Shown here: piece after piece, positions 32,584 through 43,729 of the stretch | Position numbering within the stretch: the first letter of the stretch is position 1 | Layout of the letters: every line of letters begins with the position of its first letter | Assembly (NCBI GenBank): GCA_009746045.1 | Contig: RPFO01000485.1 | Coordinates: forward strand, 875,223 to 939,222 | From: Mesostigma viride | Taxonomy: Eukaryota; Streptophyta; Mesostigmatophyceae; Mesostigmatales; Mesostigmataceae | Reading direction: 5' to 3' | Length of the DNA: 64,000 bases | Notes under the pieces: model-generated | The model's input: only the letters and a program-made list of their open reading frames with translations | Told to the model about the DNA's origin: nothing | Databases searched by the model: none | Translations under genes and position numbers: made by a program

Positions 32584-33623
32584 TATATGACAACAATGAT
32601 GCTCTTTGCCGCATCAGCAAGCCTGCCTCGTTGATTCCCTCCGCATGGTTGATCGTGAGTATGCACTTCATAACAGGTTTGAACCCATGTTGACCCCAGA
32701 TGGCTTCCTTATTCGCCTTGACGACGCCAGTAAGAGAACTAGAGAAGGGCCAATTATCACAGGATTTGGCGTGGATGGTCAATACATACACTAGGCGGCA
32801 ACATGGGCAGCGCCGTGGATTTTATACATGAAGACTGTAGTTAAGCAACTGCTTCCGTGGCCGATGTAGCAAGCGGGCCACGAGCGTGACTTTCCTCAAC
32901 TGGGAGAACTCAGAACCTGGGTTCTTCGTTAGACAAATTTCTTTTCCTTCTGTCTCGCCTCGGCCCTGCTCCAGGTAATGCTGCCAGTTATATGCTGCCA
33001 ACTGGCAGTCGCACACAGCCACGTCTTCTTCTTCCGAAGGTTACCAAGCATTCTTGACAACGACGAAAATAGCAGCTTGCTATCTGCATCCATGCGATTC
33101 TGCTCGCGCCAAGCGTGGCAGGCTGGCAATGGCAGTGCCATTCCTCACGACTGACACTTGCACACCGGGAAAAATTGTTCAACGTTCTGCGTTCACGGTC
33201 GTCGACAAGGCCGGTATGTTGTCGTCGTTGTCCCACGCCGCGCATGGGCAGCAGAGAATCTTTACAGTACTGCACAGCTCCCCGCGCGCCAACCGACGAC
33301 CCTGGACCAGATTCCACGAACGGTAGCGGGGGCATTTATGGGATCTAGGACCGGGCGTGCTTGGCTCAGCCGGAATGTAGAACGAGCAGGCGTATCTCGC
33401 GGTGTCCATTGGTGACACGGCTGACACTCGCACGCCGAACAAAATTTGTTCAGCACGCGATGTTCACGGTCATCAAGAAGGCCTGCGTCGGTGCCTTTCC
33501 ATGCCTTAAAGTATGCAGCGCGACGCCGTCCCCTCGAGACCGTGCATGCCTTCTTCTGGCAGCGCCCCCCCGCTCTGGCGCTCGTCAACACCCGACGGCA
33601 ATGGGCACCCTCAGAAACGACAG
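32584..33623. other. Unassigned region with a diverged tandem duplication
   Basis: Segments 33143-33215 and 33419-33490 are diverged copies (period ~276 bp). On the minus strand both read as a related peptide (GLVDDRERRTLNNFSRCASV and GLLDDREHRVLNKFCSACEC), so this may be an old repeated exon. No family is recognised. Confidence 0.4.
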
Positions 33624-36557
33624 TACTTACAACGTGCATTCCGGAAAACGACGACCTGGCCATGGCGGCATGCGCCCACGCATGGCATTTACGTTTTCGT
33701 TCGAATTTTCTGACCAAACTCAGGAAATTGATTTTATACGTCCTAAAGATGATCCAGGCCAATTTTTGATTCGCGGGAATGCCATTTGATAGCGGGTGTC
33801 GGTGGCGTTCTCGCTGGAAAAAACTGCGATCAGGCCGGACGATAGAAACGTTGACAGCAATACCTTTCCGGCGTATTTTAACCCCTAAATGGTCTTGCGG
33901 CCGATTTTCCGCCAAAAATCGAGTTCCAGCCGATGCATCGGCCCCTTCTCGGGCGACCAAATGCCGCGAAAACTATTGAGAATTAGGAAAAGTTTAGCTG
34001 AGAAGATCGAAAGTTTATAAAATACTCTAAAGCATGGTATATGGGTTTGCATACTTCTGACAAAGTTATAGAGGTGTTCTGGCCGGTCAAAGTACAAGGG
34101 GTCAGGGTACTTTTTCACGTACAACGTGCATTCCGGAAAACGACGACCTGGCCATGGCGGCTTGCGCCCACGCATGGCATTTACGTTTTCGTTCGAATTT
34201 TCTGACCAAACTTAGGATATTGATTTTATACGTCCTAAAGATCATACAGGCCAATTTCTGGTTCGCGGGAATGCCATTTGATAGGTGTCGGCAGCGTTCT
34301 TGCTGGAAAAAACTGCGATCAGGCCGGACGATAGAAACGTTGACAGCAATACCTTTCCGGCGTATTTTAAAGGATATATCGGTTTCTTTATACTTTTTAT
34401 GATACATATTAGTCGTAAACGTGCAAGGGTGGCCAGAAATCGCCGAATCCAGCGACCATGCTGCACAACTTTGGTGTGCCGAAATGCGCCATTTTGCGGC
34501 CACCGCCTGGGCCAAGGTAACGCCATCCATGCCTGGTAAAGCTTAAGCATCGTTTTCCTATCGATGTTTGACGTTTACATATACGTTCTAGCTTGTGTAG
34601 CACATTCTTTTTGCATTATTCATGCTCTTTCTTGACCCTGGCCTGGCCCCTTTCTAAAACACCCTTCTTAGATGCTTCCCTCAGTCAGTTGACCTGCCAC
34701 AGGGTGATGGTGATACGTTTTAGAGGCTGTATGGGTTTGAATACCTCCATATATGTTTGTTATACATTTCCCATACACATATTGCATGAGTGTGAGGCAG
34801 TTGGCTGGTCGCTGTGGCATCATCAAGCACGTAACTGGTGAGTAAAAGCTTCCCATTGACAGCATGTGCCACCAGGTGTGCTGGCCATCACCTGGCAAGC
34901 TATAGCAGCTTAGGCCTAGTTTATCCTTGCTAGGGCAGGCTGAAATAGGCTCAACATCACTAGTTTGTTGGTGGCTGCCTCCTAGAATGCATGCCTTGCG
35001 TAGGGTATCTGTACCACGTTACCTACATGCATGGACAAGGTAGCACCTGCACATAGGTGCCATGTAAGGGCAGTGTGATGATGCAGTTATGTTTCCCCAT
35101 CATTGTGGAAGGGAAATGTATTGTTTGGCATGGTTGATGGCTATATTAGTAGGTAGTATGCCCACCCCTACCCCTTGGTTGCTTTTTACCAACGGTACCC
35201 CTATGGGCTGTACTGGATGTAACTGCTGGTATACCCACCCAAATGATGACCCCAATGGCTCAAACTGTTCAGCAACTAATTGTTTATCATCCCTGAAGTG
35301 GTAGGTGCCTAGGTCTTATAACATAATTCAAAATGCACATTCTACCAAAAATGAAAACGCGCGTCTTGACCCCCCTGACTTTGACGGCAGTTATACATGG
35401 CCTACCCTGCATATATGTGAGGTTGTGATATACCAACCCGAAGGGCAACTCATGGACATGCTTGGCCCCCAAGGACAGCCATTGGATATGGGTAGGTTGG
35501 ATGGCATCTGGTTTGCAAAATTGTGAAGATCCAGCCGATTTATCGGCAGGATCTCAGACCATTTAGGGGTTAAAGGATATATTGGTTTCTTTTTAATTTT
35601 TATGATACATAGTAGTCGTAAACGTGCAAGGGTGGCCAGAAATCGCCGAATCCAGCGACCATGCTGCACAACTTTGGTGTGCCGAAATGCGCCATTTTGC
35701 GGCCACCGCCTGGGCCAAGGTAACGCCATCCATGCCAGTTAAAGCTGAGTTATCGTTTTCTTATCGATTTTTGACGTTTATACATACGTTCTAGCTTGTG
35801 TAGCACATTCTTTTTGCATTATTCATTCTCTTTCTTGACCCTGGCCTGGCCCCTTTGTAAAACACCCTTATTAGATGCTTCCCTCAGTCAGTTGACCTGC
35901 CACAGGGTGATGGTGATAAGTTTTAGAGGCTGTATGGGTTTGAATACCTCCATATGTGTTTGTTATACATTTCCCACACACATATTGCATGAGTGTGAGG
36001 CAGTTGGCTGGTAGACCTCTGTGGCATCATCAAGCATGTAACCGGTGAGTAGAAGCTTCCCATTGACAGCATGTGCCACCAGGTGTGCTGGCCATCACCT
36101 GGCAAGCTATAGCAGCTTAGGCCTAGTTTATCCTTGCTAGGGCAAGCTGAAATAGGCTTAAAATCACTAGTTTGTTGGTGGCTGCCTCCTAGAATGCATG
36201 CCTTGCGTAGGGTATCCGTACCACGTTACCTACGTGCATGGACAAGGTGGCACCTGCACATAGGTGCCATGTAAGGGCAGTGTGATGATGCAGTTATGTT
36301 TCCCCATCATTGTGGAAGGGAAATGTATTGTGTGGCATGGTTGGGGGCCATATTAGTAGGTATTAGTAGGTAGTATGCCCACCCCTACCCCCTTGGTTGC
36401 TTTTTACCATCGGTACCCCTACGGGTTGTACTGGGTGTAACTGCTGGTATACCCACCCAAATGATGACCCCAATGGCTCAAACTGTTCGGCAGCTAATTG
36501 TTTATCATCCCTGAAGTGGTCGGTGCCTAGCTCTTACAACATAATTCAAAATGCACA
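33624..36557. repeat. Outer copy of a repeated segment, split by the TTAA element
   Basis: 33624-33881 plus 35570-36557 together match, in the same order, the uninterrupted segment 34121-35339 (for example AACGTGCATTCCGG at the left end; ATGTTTCCCCATCATTGTGG at 35089 and 36296). The split lies exactly at a TTAA. At 36558 the outer copy is cut by an LTR. Short Cys-rich frames in it (GCTGCNCWYTHPNDDPNGSN) occur in both copies but match no family I know. Confidence 0.8.
33882..35569. mobile_element. TTAA-flanked DNA element, piggyBac-like ends, nested in its own kind
   Basis: It is flanked by TTAA on both sides (33878-33881, 35570-35573), with 14-bp terminal inverted repeats CCCCTAAATGGTCT. Both ends have a subterminal palindrome CCAGCCGATNNATCGGC. 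The interior (34121-35339) is a second copy of the sequence into which the element is inserted, and it carries the empty site GTATTTTAAAGGATA at about 34365. TTAA duplication and CCC-starting ends are typical of piggyBac transposons (family knowledge). No transposase is recognisable, so it is likely non-autonomous. Confidence 0.75.
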
Positions 36558-37472
36558 TGTTACGTCCTGGCTCGACTCTATCCCAAACATCTCGCCTAAC
36601 CTTACCTAAACTAGTGATGAGGCACCTACCGAGGAGTGAGGAGCTATATTGGCTATAAGACCTAGGACGCGACGACGCTGCTTCTCAATGCATTCCCTTA
36701 TAATACGCCATATACCGAATAAAACCAGGGTACTACGAAGGAAACAATACTACACTGCCGTGACCCAAGCCTATATGTGTTAATTCATTTAACACACGCC
36801 GAGTGCCATTCACGAAGGACAACTGCTGCATAAATGATCGCCGACAGGCGTGTATGCTCGGGCCGACATCGACCCTCGCACACAGGACCAACGCACGTCC
36901 ACAAGGTTCACACGCAGGATAAAAGGACCACTACTAAAGTACGCAGCGCGGCGCGACTGCACCGAACCACCATACTGTACAAGTGCCACGTCACAAGGCC
37001 CGGTACCGACCGGCCAAAAGGTCCTTACTACACGTAAGCCTAGGAAAGTCAGCGAACTGCTCCGGAATGGCTGAGGCAACAAGGGACCTAATTTACGTCC
37101 GTAACAACAACAAAAGTTACGCGACGTAACACCTCCCCCCCACAAAGGTAGGGAGCCCTCTCCCTACGCACAGGGAGGAAACCAAGGGATAGGAAACCTA
37201 ATGCACCCAGCACACACCAACACAATCGGCAGGCCATCCAAGATACAAAGCACCAACGTATTAACTCGGTCTCCACCACCACGCCGGGAGGTGTAGGGTT
37301 AACCAGCACCAAGCCTGGTGGTAGGTTCCCCTAACTGCCTGAAACAGAGTCCTTGCCGGGGGGGACGGCACTGGGCAGGACACACAGAGTAAACAAATCA
37401 GTACCAAGGACCAAGAACGACCAGTCAACTGGCCAGAACGTGAGGGCGACTCTATATACCGGAGGGACAACA
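36558..37472 (-). mobile_element. Long terminal repeat (3' LTR of a minus-strand LTR retroelement)
   Basis: On the minus strand the segment starts TGTTGTCCCTCC and ends GGACGTAACA (TG...CA), 915 bp, preceded by a purine-rich CCTGAGGG. It interrupts the repeated segment at 36557. A TATATA sequence lies close to its start. No second copy of the LTR was recognised in the window, so LTR identity is inferred from ends and position. Confidence 0.6.
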
Positions 37473-37500
37473 CCCTCAGGTCGGGCCTAAGGCCCTCTAT

Positions 37501-38375
37501 CTAGTTGCCATCAGTCTGATAAGTGCCACGCGAGGCCAGCAGAACATCCAGATACGCATGGTAGTGGGCCACATCATCGGCATTGTCATGCCTATCTACA
37601 GTGAGGAAAACATCGGCCCACACGCCATCAGGAAAAAGACCCAGGAAGGCCCAGTAATACCTATGCTGCGTAAGAACGACCTGGCCACGGGCCCAGTCCA
37701 GGAAACCACAGGCAAAGAGGCGTAGGAAAGGCTCTACCACGATCAAGCAGAGAGCCCGCAGGAGTAGGCGATGATACCGGATCCGAGAGCGCAAACCCGT
37801 CGGGAAGAACAGATCTACCAGGGGCTCCACGTCAGACGGCCACATCCGGATGTGCCGAACCTCACGGAAGCGCCACCGACGGGCACACTGTCGCGACCCG
37901 AACGTCTCGAGGTAGTCGCTAGCCCGAGGAGGAGGATGGCCACGGGAGTCCAGACCCTGGCCCGGGATGGGCGCTGGACGACGGGCATCCCACTCTAGGA
38001 TGGGCTGGAGAACCGTGCTGTACGTAGCACCCGGCACCACAGGAAACTCTACCGTAAGGGCATCTGAGGCCATAATGCCCAGAGGCGGAGGGTAAGCCCA
38101 CTGGAACCCACCGTAGGTGTCCAAGTCATTGTGACGCCTAGCCCAGCGATACAGAACGCGCCGAACCAGGATCTCGCCCTGGAACACAGGATCAGCTACA
38201 ATCAAAGAGACAACCAGATACAATAACCATATCGAAAGGAGGCCGATCAGTCTCAATGGGTAGGCCACGGTCCCGCGGCGCCCGACACACCTGGGAGAAC
38301 CCGAGGGACATGGGCGAAATGGCAAGCTCGGCGGAGGCGCGCGGCAGGTCACACTGTCGGCAGGCGTGCGCAGAC
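37501..38375 (-). pseudogene. Terminal ORF segment of the LTR retroelement (function unknown)
   Basis: The minus frame ends at a TAG close to the LTR. It encodes ADPVFQGEILVRRVLYRWAR, IMASDALTVEFPVVPG and a C-terminal FLDWARGQVVLTQHRYYWAF region with no domain I can name. Upstream the coding frame changes at 38203-38224, exactly at a 16-bp insertion with a 6-bp duplication. At 38376 it is interrupted by the Penelope-like element; its continuation lies at 42979-43351. Confidence 0.5.
38203..38218 (-). mobile_element. 16-bp insertion of the Penelope-like 3' terminus
   Basis: The minus strand reads TCTGGTTGTCTCTTTG; its last 15 nt are identical to the end of the full element (42958-42972). It is flanked by TACAAT on both sides (38197-38202 and 38219-38224). 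Insertion plus duplication is 22 bp; leaving them out brings the coding frame upstream (ETDRPPFDMVIV) into register with the frame downstream (ADPVFQGEIL). Confidence 0.7.
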
Positions 38376-38381
38376 ATACCG

Positions 38382-41300
38382 GATTCTCCCGATTTCTGGC
38401 CTGCGCTGGTTGTCTCTTTGATATTAGATTGGTTGAATATAGTTCGTTTTCGGCTAGGAGGCGTGGCCTTTGCATGACGGGCAAGAGGATTTCAGCCGTG
38501 GGCAACCAAGCACACATGTCGTCGGGCTAGTCCGACGAGTGCGCACGTGAACCGGCACTCCCGGTCACACACGACACCATAGAGATAGTCAGCTGCACCG
38601 CCTCATGTCGGCGAAACCCATAGTTCCATCGGAATCGTTTCAGCGGCCGGCATTTCCTCTCCGCGTTTCCTCAACCTCGTTTTCAGGATCATACTCATCG
38701 TTCCTGCATTTTCCTCTTCCACGCAGGTTGTGGCTTTTTTGAAAGCCACGAATGTACCCGGGGATGGGACGCTTCGGCTGCCTCAATGCCTACACATTCA
38801 ATACGATGTCCCCCTCTCACCTTCCTCCATCATTCCGCTCACATTGCACTACGTGTCTGTGTTTTGTTCTTTTTCTTGTTCTCGTTTGTTTTGCTGTTCT
38901 TGTCCTTTTTCTTTTACTTTTACTGAGGGAGCTAGGCTGGGCTGCGCGCTGTGTGTGCTACTCTCGTGTTTTTCTGTGGGCACTTGAGAGACTAACCAAG
39001 GATCGGGCCCCCCACACGGCAATATCAGCCTTTGCTTTTGTTTACCCTCCCATATCTCTTTACAAACGCCAAAAAAACACAAAGGCAGGAGCACGGTGAC
39101 TCATCTGGAACATGAAGAAGGGAAATCTTTTCGTTACAGGAAAGAGGTGTCAAGTATGACAATTGGAAGGCCCCCCCACTGGGAATCCACATGTTCCGAG
39201 TCCATTCAGCTGTGTTGTTAGCCACATCCTGCCCCGGGGAGATGCATCATGGACCACCGCTATCGCGTAACGGGTGTTACGCAGTGAATATTGACTTACC
39301 TCAATATGCTCCGCTCTGGTTCTGTTTGATGTCTTAGCTCTCAGTGCATCTGAATCATCATGAAACACCTTATGACTTTCTGGCATGCTCTTACCCTCCA
39401 CAGAATACGGCAATCCAGTGGCATTGATTACCGGAAGTACACTGCTATTTCTCGGCAGTTCCCCTATCGTATCTCCTCACAGGCATGGCGGAAGCGTTGT
39501 CGCATCAACACGCGCCATAACCATCACTGCAAGGATGACCATACTCTACGTCGCCTCCGGCGCTTACAGCGCACGCATTTGTCGCTTACCAACTCCACTC
39601 GCCCACACCCCGTAAGCACCCATCGCGTCATTTATGCCATTTACAACCGCAGGTACCCTCAGCGTATCTACGTTGGCCAGACGCAACGGGATGCCTGGAC
39701 GCGTTTTCAGGAACATGTCCGAGCGGCACGCCGCCTTCATATTGGCCGCCCTGCCGCCAACGACGACACCCCCCTACATGGCGCCATGGCCCAATACGGG
39801 TGGTGGGATTGGCGAGTCGTCCCCTTGGAACATGTCCCCGGCACCTTTACCGGCGCCGCTTTTCGCAAAGCCGCAGGGCATCGGGAAACGTTTTGGAAAC
39901 GAATGTTACATGCATTTCTGCCCCACGGTTTTTGCATTGAAGGCAAGAGTTTCAAAGCTCGGTCTCGCCGCCGCCCGCCTCCCCTCCGTCCCCGCCCTCT
40001 TATGTTCATCCGTGCCTGGCGTCTGAAGCACAATCTCCACCCATATCGCCCCTATCCCCCCAGCGTCACCCCGGCCCCTCCACCTTCCACACATGTGTCC
40101 ACCGATCCTTCCCTTTACTCCACCAGTCTCCGCTGCTTACGTCACATGTCTCGGCTTATGCAACGCGGCAACTTTCATGCATCCTATCTCGAAGCCTGCA
40201 GCTTGAAGAAGCTTACCAGCTTACACATTGCCGTCGGGTCGTGCTCCCCAGCTGATCTGCAAGTCCCCCGCTCCCATGCCACTAGTCTGCGAGGCCTTCT
40301 CTCACGTATCATTCGGCACCGTGTCAATGGGAATGCAGATGCACTGCGTCCGCGCCGTTTGCTGATCTCACCTTTCATTCATGCTGCGATGGATGAGCTG
40401 TGTTTGCCACACATTCTGCATTTGCCGCAAGTGCAGGCTGCGATGCCGCTCGTGGTGCGCAACACTTTCGGCACTCCCATTGCTGCCTGGCATTACTCTC
40501 CCACCTTGGGACAAATGGTTTTCAGCAACGGGAAGGTCAGCCGCGATACAACGCCCACCGAGCTGGCCACCATCTTGGCAGGGCCCTGCCCCTGCCAACA
40601 ACAACGGTATTTCAAGTACCTTGATCCCACCTCACAGCACGTCATGACCGCTGACCTCAGCATCCTGCCGAGCCACACGCTTGTAGACCTTTTTGCCAAA
40701 GGCACCAAGTTTCGGCCGTGGGTCCAGCGCACGTGTGCCAAAGAGGTGAATGCACTGCTCTCCACATCACTGCGCAAATTTTGCAATGCCATGAGCACGG
40801 ACCTACAGCTTGCTCCCCTTGCCATGGAACCGTGGTTTCGCGCCGTCATTCACGAATGCAATGCACGTCTCACCAGGCTTGATTACCGTCTCCAGCAGGT
40901 CCACCGCACCACCTGGCTCAACACCACAGATAAAGCACTTCTTGACCACTTCAAGCAGGACTTTATCATCACGTGTGTTGACAAGAGTGCCAACAACTTT
41001 GCTTTCATATGCAAGAAGCACTACCTTGCTACTTTGCAACACGAGTTGGCGTCCAGCCCTACCTATGTTCAGCGTGCACAGTCCACCGCCAGTATCACCG
41101 CTGCTCATCGGGCTTTTCTGCACAGCCAAAACATTTTTGCTCGGGCATTCCTTAAGCGGCAGCGACGCGCCACCACCACTACGTTCCCATATCTGTATCT
41201 CACTCTTAAGCTGCACAAAACTCCTGTTGCTTTGCGCACCATTGCTGCGTCGCATTCAGCCCCACTGATGCCTCTCTCGAAACTCATCTGCCATGCTTTG

Positions 41301-42972
41301 AATGCTCTTCTCCCCGAAGCCAATGCATTATGGGTGGAGGTGCTGTCGAATGCCGGGTATGAATGCGCTGGTAGTTGGATCGTCATAGACTCAGCCCAAG
41401 TACGCCTACGCCTTGCCGCCCTTAGCCGTTCTAAGACAGCAGCAGAGAAACGTATACCTATGCCCATAGCCACCTATGATTTCACCACTCTATATACCAC
41501 ACTAGATTTGCACGATTTGAAAGCTCGTTTAGATAGCCTCCTTACTCGTCTGTATGCACGTAGGCCTCACGGGCGCAACCACCTGCACGTGCGTGTTTCT
41601 CAGACCAAGCCCACGGCAACGTGGCTCTCAGGGATCGCGGCAGGTGCTATCGTGCGGGATGGTTATAATTATATTATCACGAAGGCTGACCTTGTCCATT
41701 GGATCTCTTATCTTGTTGATAACACCTTCATCTGTTTTGCGGGCAATGTATACCAACAAGCTATCGGCATCCCTATGGGCACTAACTGTGCCGGGCTCCT
41801 TGCAAACCTCTATCTATACACTTATGAGCTTGCATTCATGGAGAATCTCATTGCCTCAAACGATGATGTTCTCATCAGGCGTTTTATCCATACATGTCGA
41901 TACATTGATGATGTCATCGCTTTCGACAACCCTGATTTCGCAACCCATTTGTATATCACCGCTGGTCTGCCTGGCATCTACCCGCAAGCGTCCCTCACAT
42001 TAAAGCTCACGTCGGAGGATACTCATTGCAATTACCTCGATCTTAACATTACCCATAACAAGAAGGGCTGGCGTACGGCTATCTATGATAAGCGCAAGGA
42101 TCCTAAATACCAGCAAATTCCTTTTATTCGTTACCCCGATATTCACAGTCTCCTTTCCCACACAGCAAAATATGGTGTTGTTCTTTCTCAGTTACATCGT
42201 TTTTCCCGTCTTTGTTCTTATCGTGTTGATTTCATCACGACTCTTGTTGAACTCTTGCAGCGTTTATTGGTCAAAGACTATGACCGAGCCATTATGCTCC
42301 GTCAAGTCCGATGTTTTTTGCAACGTCACCCACATCTGTTCGGTGCTGCCCCTTGGCACAAGCTCTACAAACAGGTCGTGGACCGGCTGGATCGCATAGT
42401 ATCTCCGCACATCTGAACCCTGTGATGCCAGATCTCCTTTGCGGCCGTTCCGAGCTTGGCACTGGATTCGTTGTCCACATCGTCGCGTCGCTGCCGCAAC
42501 ACGATGTTTTCTGGCATCCGCGGGCTTTTGGTTCCCGCCGCACATTTGAAAGTGCTGTCCTCCGGCTTTTTGCCTTTGCACCGTGTGCAGTTCTTGGACG
42601 TTTGGAATCATGGCATGGCTAACGTGATGACTGACTAGCTAGACCTTTTCAGTGGTTTTCCATTTGCGGGTATTTCCTCGTAAATGGTGGGAGAGCGATC
42701 GCAGCAATGGTGCTCACCACTAGACACTCCCGGCCAGTTAGGCTAGAAACACACGCCCTGATCAAGCATGCTGTTTCCGGCCCCACCGTCTAGGTCATCT
42801 AGTCGCTCCACACGTAAGCCAGCCATAATTTCAATGCACAAGGATACACATTTCCATCACCATTCATCTTCATCATCCTGAACGACTCGAAAACGCGGAA
42901 AAGATAACGGCAGGCTCGAGCTACCATGGTCCGGATTCTCCCGATTTCTGGCCTGCGCTGGTTGTCTCTTTG
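38382..42972 (+). mobile_element. Full-length Penelope-like element with N-terminal GIY-YIG (Chlamys-like)
   Basis: It is flanked by ATACCG (38376-38381 and 42973-42978). It begins with a partial copy of its own 3' tail (GATTCTCCCGATTTCTGGCC...CTCTTTG, 38382-38420) and ends with the full tail, the head-to-tail terminal arrangement known for Penelope-like elements. It contains a ~940-bp 5' region without recognised genes, one long ORF and a ~555-bp 3' UTR. It is inserted in the minus-strand LTR retroelement. Confidence 0.85.
39360..42416 (+). CDS. Penelope-like reverse transcriptase with N-terminal GIY-YIG endonuclease
   Basis: About 1,018 residues, one uninterrupted frame from ATG 39360. The N-terminal region has a Cys/His cluster (CRINTRHNHHC, ~47-57), then a GIY-YIG nuclease (IYAIYN ~91, RIYVGQT ~102, R115 and EH ~118). 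The middle has a CxC element (PCPCQQQRYFKYLDP). The RT has motif A YDFTTLYTTL (~703), motif B QAIGIPMGTNCAGLLANLYL (~800) and catalytic YIDDVIAF (~848). Typical Penelope elements have GIY-YIG at the C-terminus; the N-terminal position is described for Chlamys-type elements of green algae and protists. Function by family: nicking of target DNA and target-primed reverse transcription. The open frame suggests recent activity. Confidence 0.9.
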   Translation: MKHLMTFWHALTLHRIRQSSGIDYRKYTAISRQFPYRISSQAWRKRCRINTRHNHHCKDDHTLRRLRRLQRTHLSLTNSTRPHPVSTHRVIYAIYNRRYPQRIYVGQTQRDAWTRFQEHVRAARRLHIGRPAANDDTPLHGAMAQYGWWDWRVVPLEHVPGTFTGAAFRKAAGHRETFWKRMLHAFLPHGFCIEGKSFKARSRRRPPPLRPRPLMFIRAWRLKHNLHPYRPYPPSVTPAPPPSTHVSTDPSLYSTSLRCLRHMSRLMQRGNFHASYLEACSLKKLTSLHIAVGSCSPADLQVPRSHATSLRGLLSRIIRHRVNGNADALRPRRLLISPFIHAAMDELCLPHILHLPQVQAAMPLVVRNTFGTPIAAWHYSPTLGQMVFSNGKVSRDTTPTELATILAGPCPCQQQRYFKYLDPTSQHVMTADLSILPSHTLVDLFAKGTKFRPWVQRTCAKEVNALLSTSLRKFCNAMSTDLQLAPLAMEPWFRAVIHECNARLTRLDYRLQQVHRTTWLNTTDKALLDHFKQDFIITCVDKSANNFAFICKKHYLATLQHELASSPTYVQRAQSTASITAAHRAFLHSQNIFARAFLKRQRRATTTTFPYLYLTLKLHKTPVALRTIAASHSAPLMPLSKLICHALNALLPEANALWVEVLSNAGYECAGSWIVIDSAQVRLRLAALSRSKTAAEKRIPMPIATYDFTTLYTTLDLHDLKARLDSLLTRLYARRPHGRNHLHVRVSQTKPTATWLSGIAAGAIVRDGYNYIITKADLVHWISYLVDNTFICFAGNVYQQAIGIPMGTNCAGLLANLYLYTYELAFMENLIASNDDVLIRRFIHTCRYIDDVIAFDNPDFATHLYITAGLPGIYPQASLTLKLTSEDTHCNYLDLNITHNKKGWRTAIYDKRKDPKYQQIPFIRYPDIHSLLSHTAKYGVVLSQLHRFSRLCSYRVDFITTLVELLQRLLVKDYDRAIMLRQVRCFLQRHPHLFGAAPWHKLYKQVVDRLDRIVSPHI

Positions 42973-42978
42973 ATACCG

Positions 42979-43351
42979 TACCCAAGGACAGGCGTGTCGC
43001 GCGACTCCGGCGTCGCATGCACCACAGAAGGGACCCGATCTTGATCGCCCTCGGACAACTCCCGGAGGGAATCAGCAGCGCGGGTGGCGCGAGGATCAGG
43101 GCCGCTGGCCCGAACAACCGCAGCCAAAGACCGCGGGGCCGAAGGGACAGGGGCCGAAGCAGGGGTATAGGAACCGGCACAGACGCAGACGGCGCCGGTA
43201 CAACAGGAGGTCGCGTCGGACCTGCTGCCGGAGGGGGTCGCGACGGACCCGCCACCGCAGCTGGCGCTCCGGTCTCCGGTGCCGCGCACCCCCAGGCCAC
43301 ATGTTGAAAACAGGGCCCGTAGGGACAGGCAATCCGGCATACGACTGGTTA
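42979..43351 (-). pseudogene. Pro/Ala-rich gag-like segment of the LTR retroelement
   Basis: All three minus frames are open for long stretches because of high GC; one contains LPVPTGPVFNMWPG next to the CACTA-element junction, in frame with DWSLDG on the far side (47943 onward). No domain is recognised. It is the piece between the Penelope-like and CACTA insertions. Confidence 0.4.
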
Positions 43352-43369
43352 CACTAGGAAGTCGGAAAA

Positions 43370-43720
43370 AATTCGTCCTGAGATCTCTTGAGATTCTCCT
43401 GAGTTTTTTTTTGACAAATCTTGAGAAATCCTGAGAAATCCTGAGATGTCCTGAGAATATCTTGAGATTGTCCTGAGATTAATCCTGAGTTTTCCTGAGA
43501 TTGTCCTGAGATAATCCTGATATTTCGTCTTCACAAAATCTGGTAAGTGCACACCTCGGGTCCTGAGATTCTGGTGAAAAACTCAGGACAAAATCTCAGG
43601 ACAAAATCTCAGGACAATCTCAGGACAAAAAAACGAGTAGAATCTCAAGAAAATCTCAGGACAAAAAAACGAGTAGAATCTCAAGAAAATCAAGAACATG
43701 CACAGGCGAATTCTCCAGCC
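43370..43720. repeat. Left subterminal array of TCCTGAGATT-like motifs
   Basis: About a dozen CCTGAGAT/CTTGAGAT copies in one orientation up to ~43540 are followed by inverted copies (CTCAGGACAA, CTCAAGAAAA) to ~43700, so the region can also fold back. Confidence 0.8.
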
Positions 43721-43729
43721 ATTCTGGGA

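Noticed and set aside
38382-38425. Hammerhead ribozyme in the Penelope-like terminal repeat
   Set aside because: Such ribozymes are known in Penelope-like ends, but no CTGANGA...GAAA core was found in the tail by eye; a covariance search would be needed to exclude it.
43096-43332. Arg-rich minus ORF as a DNA-binding protein
   Set aside because: An alternative frame of GC-rich gag-like sequence; no conserved motif.
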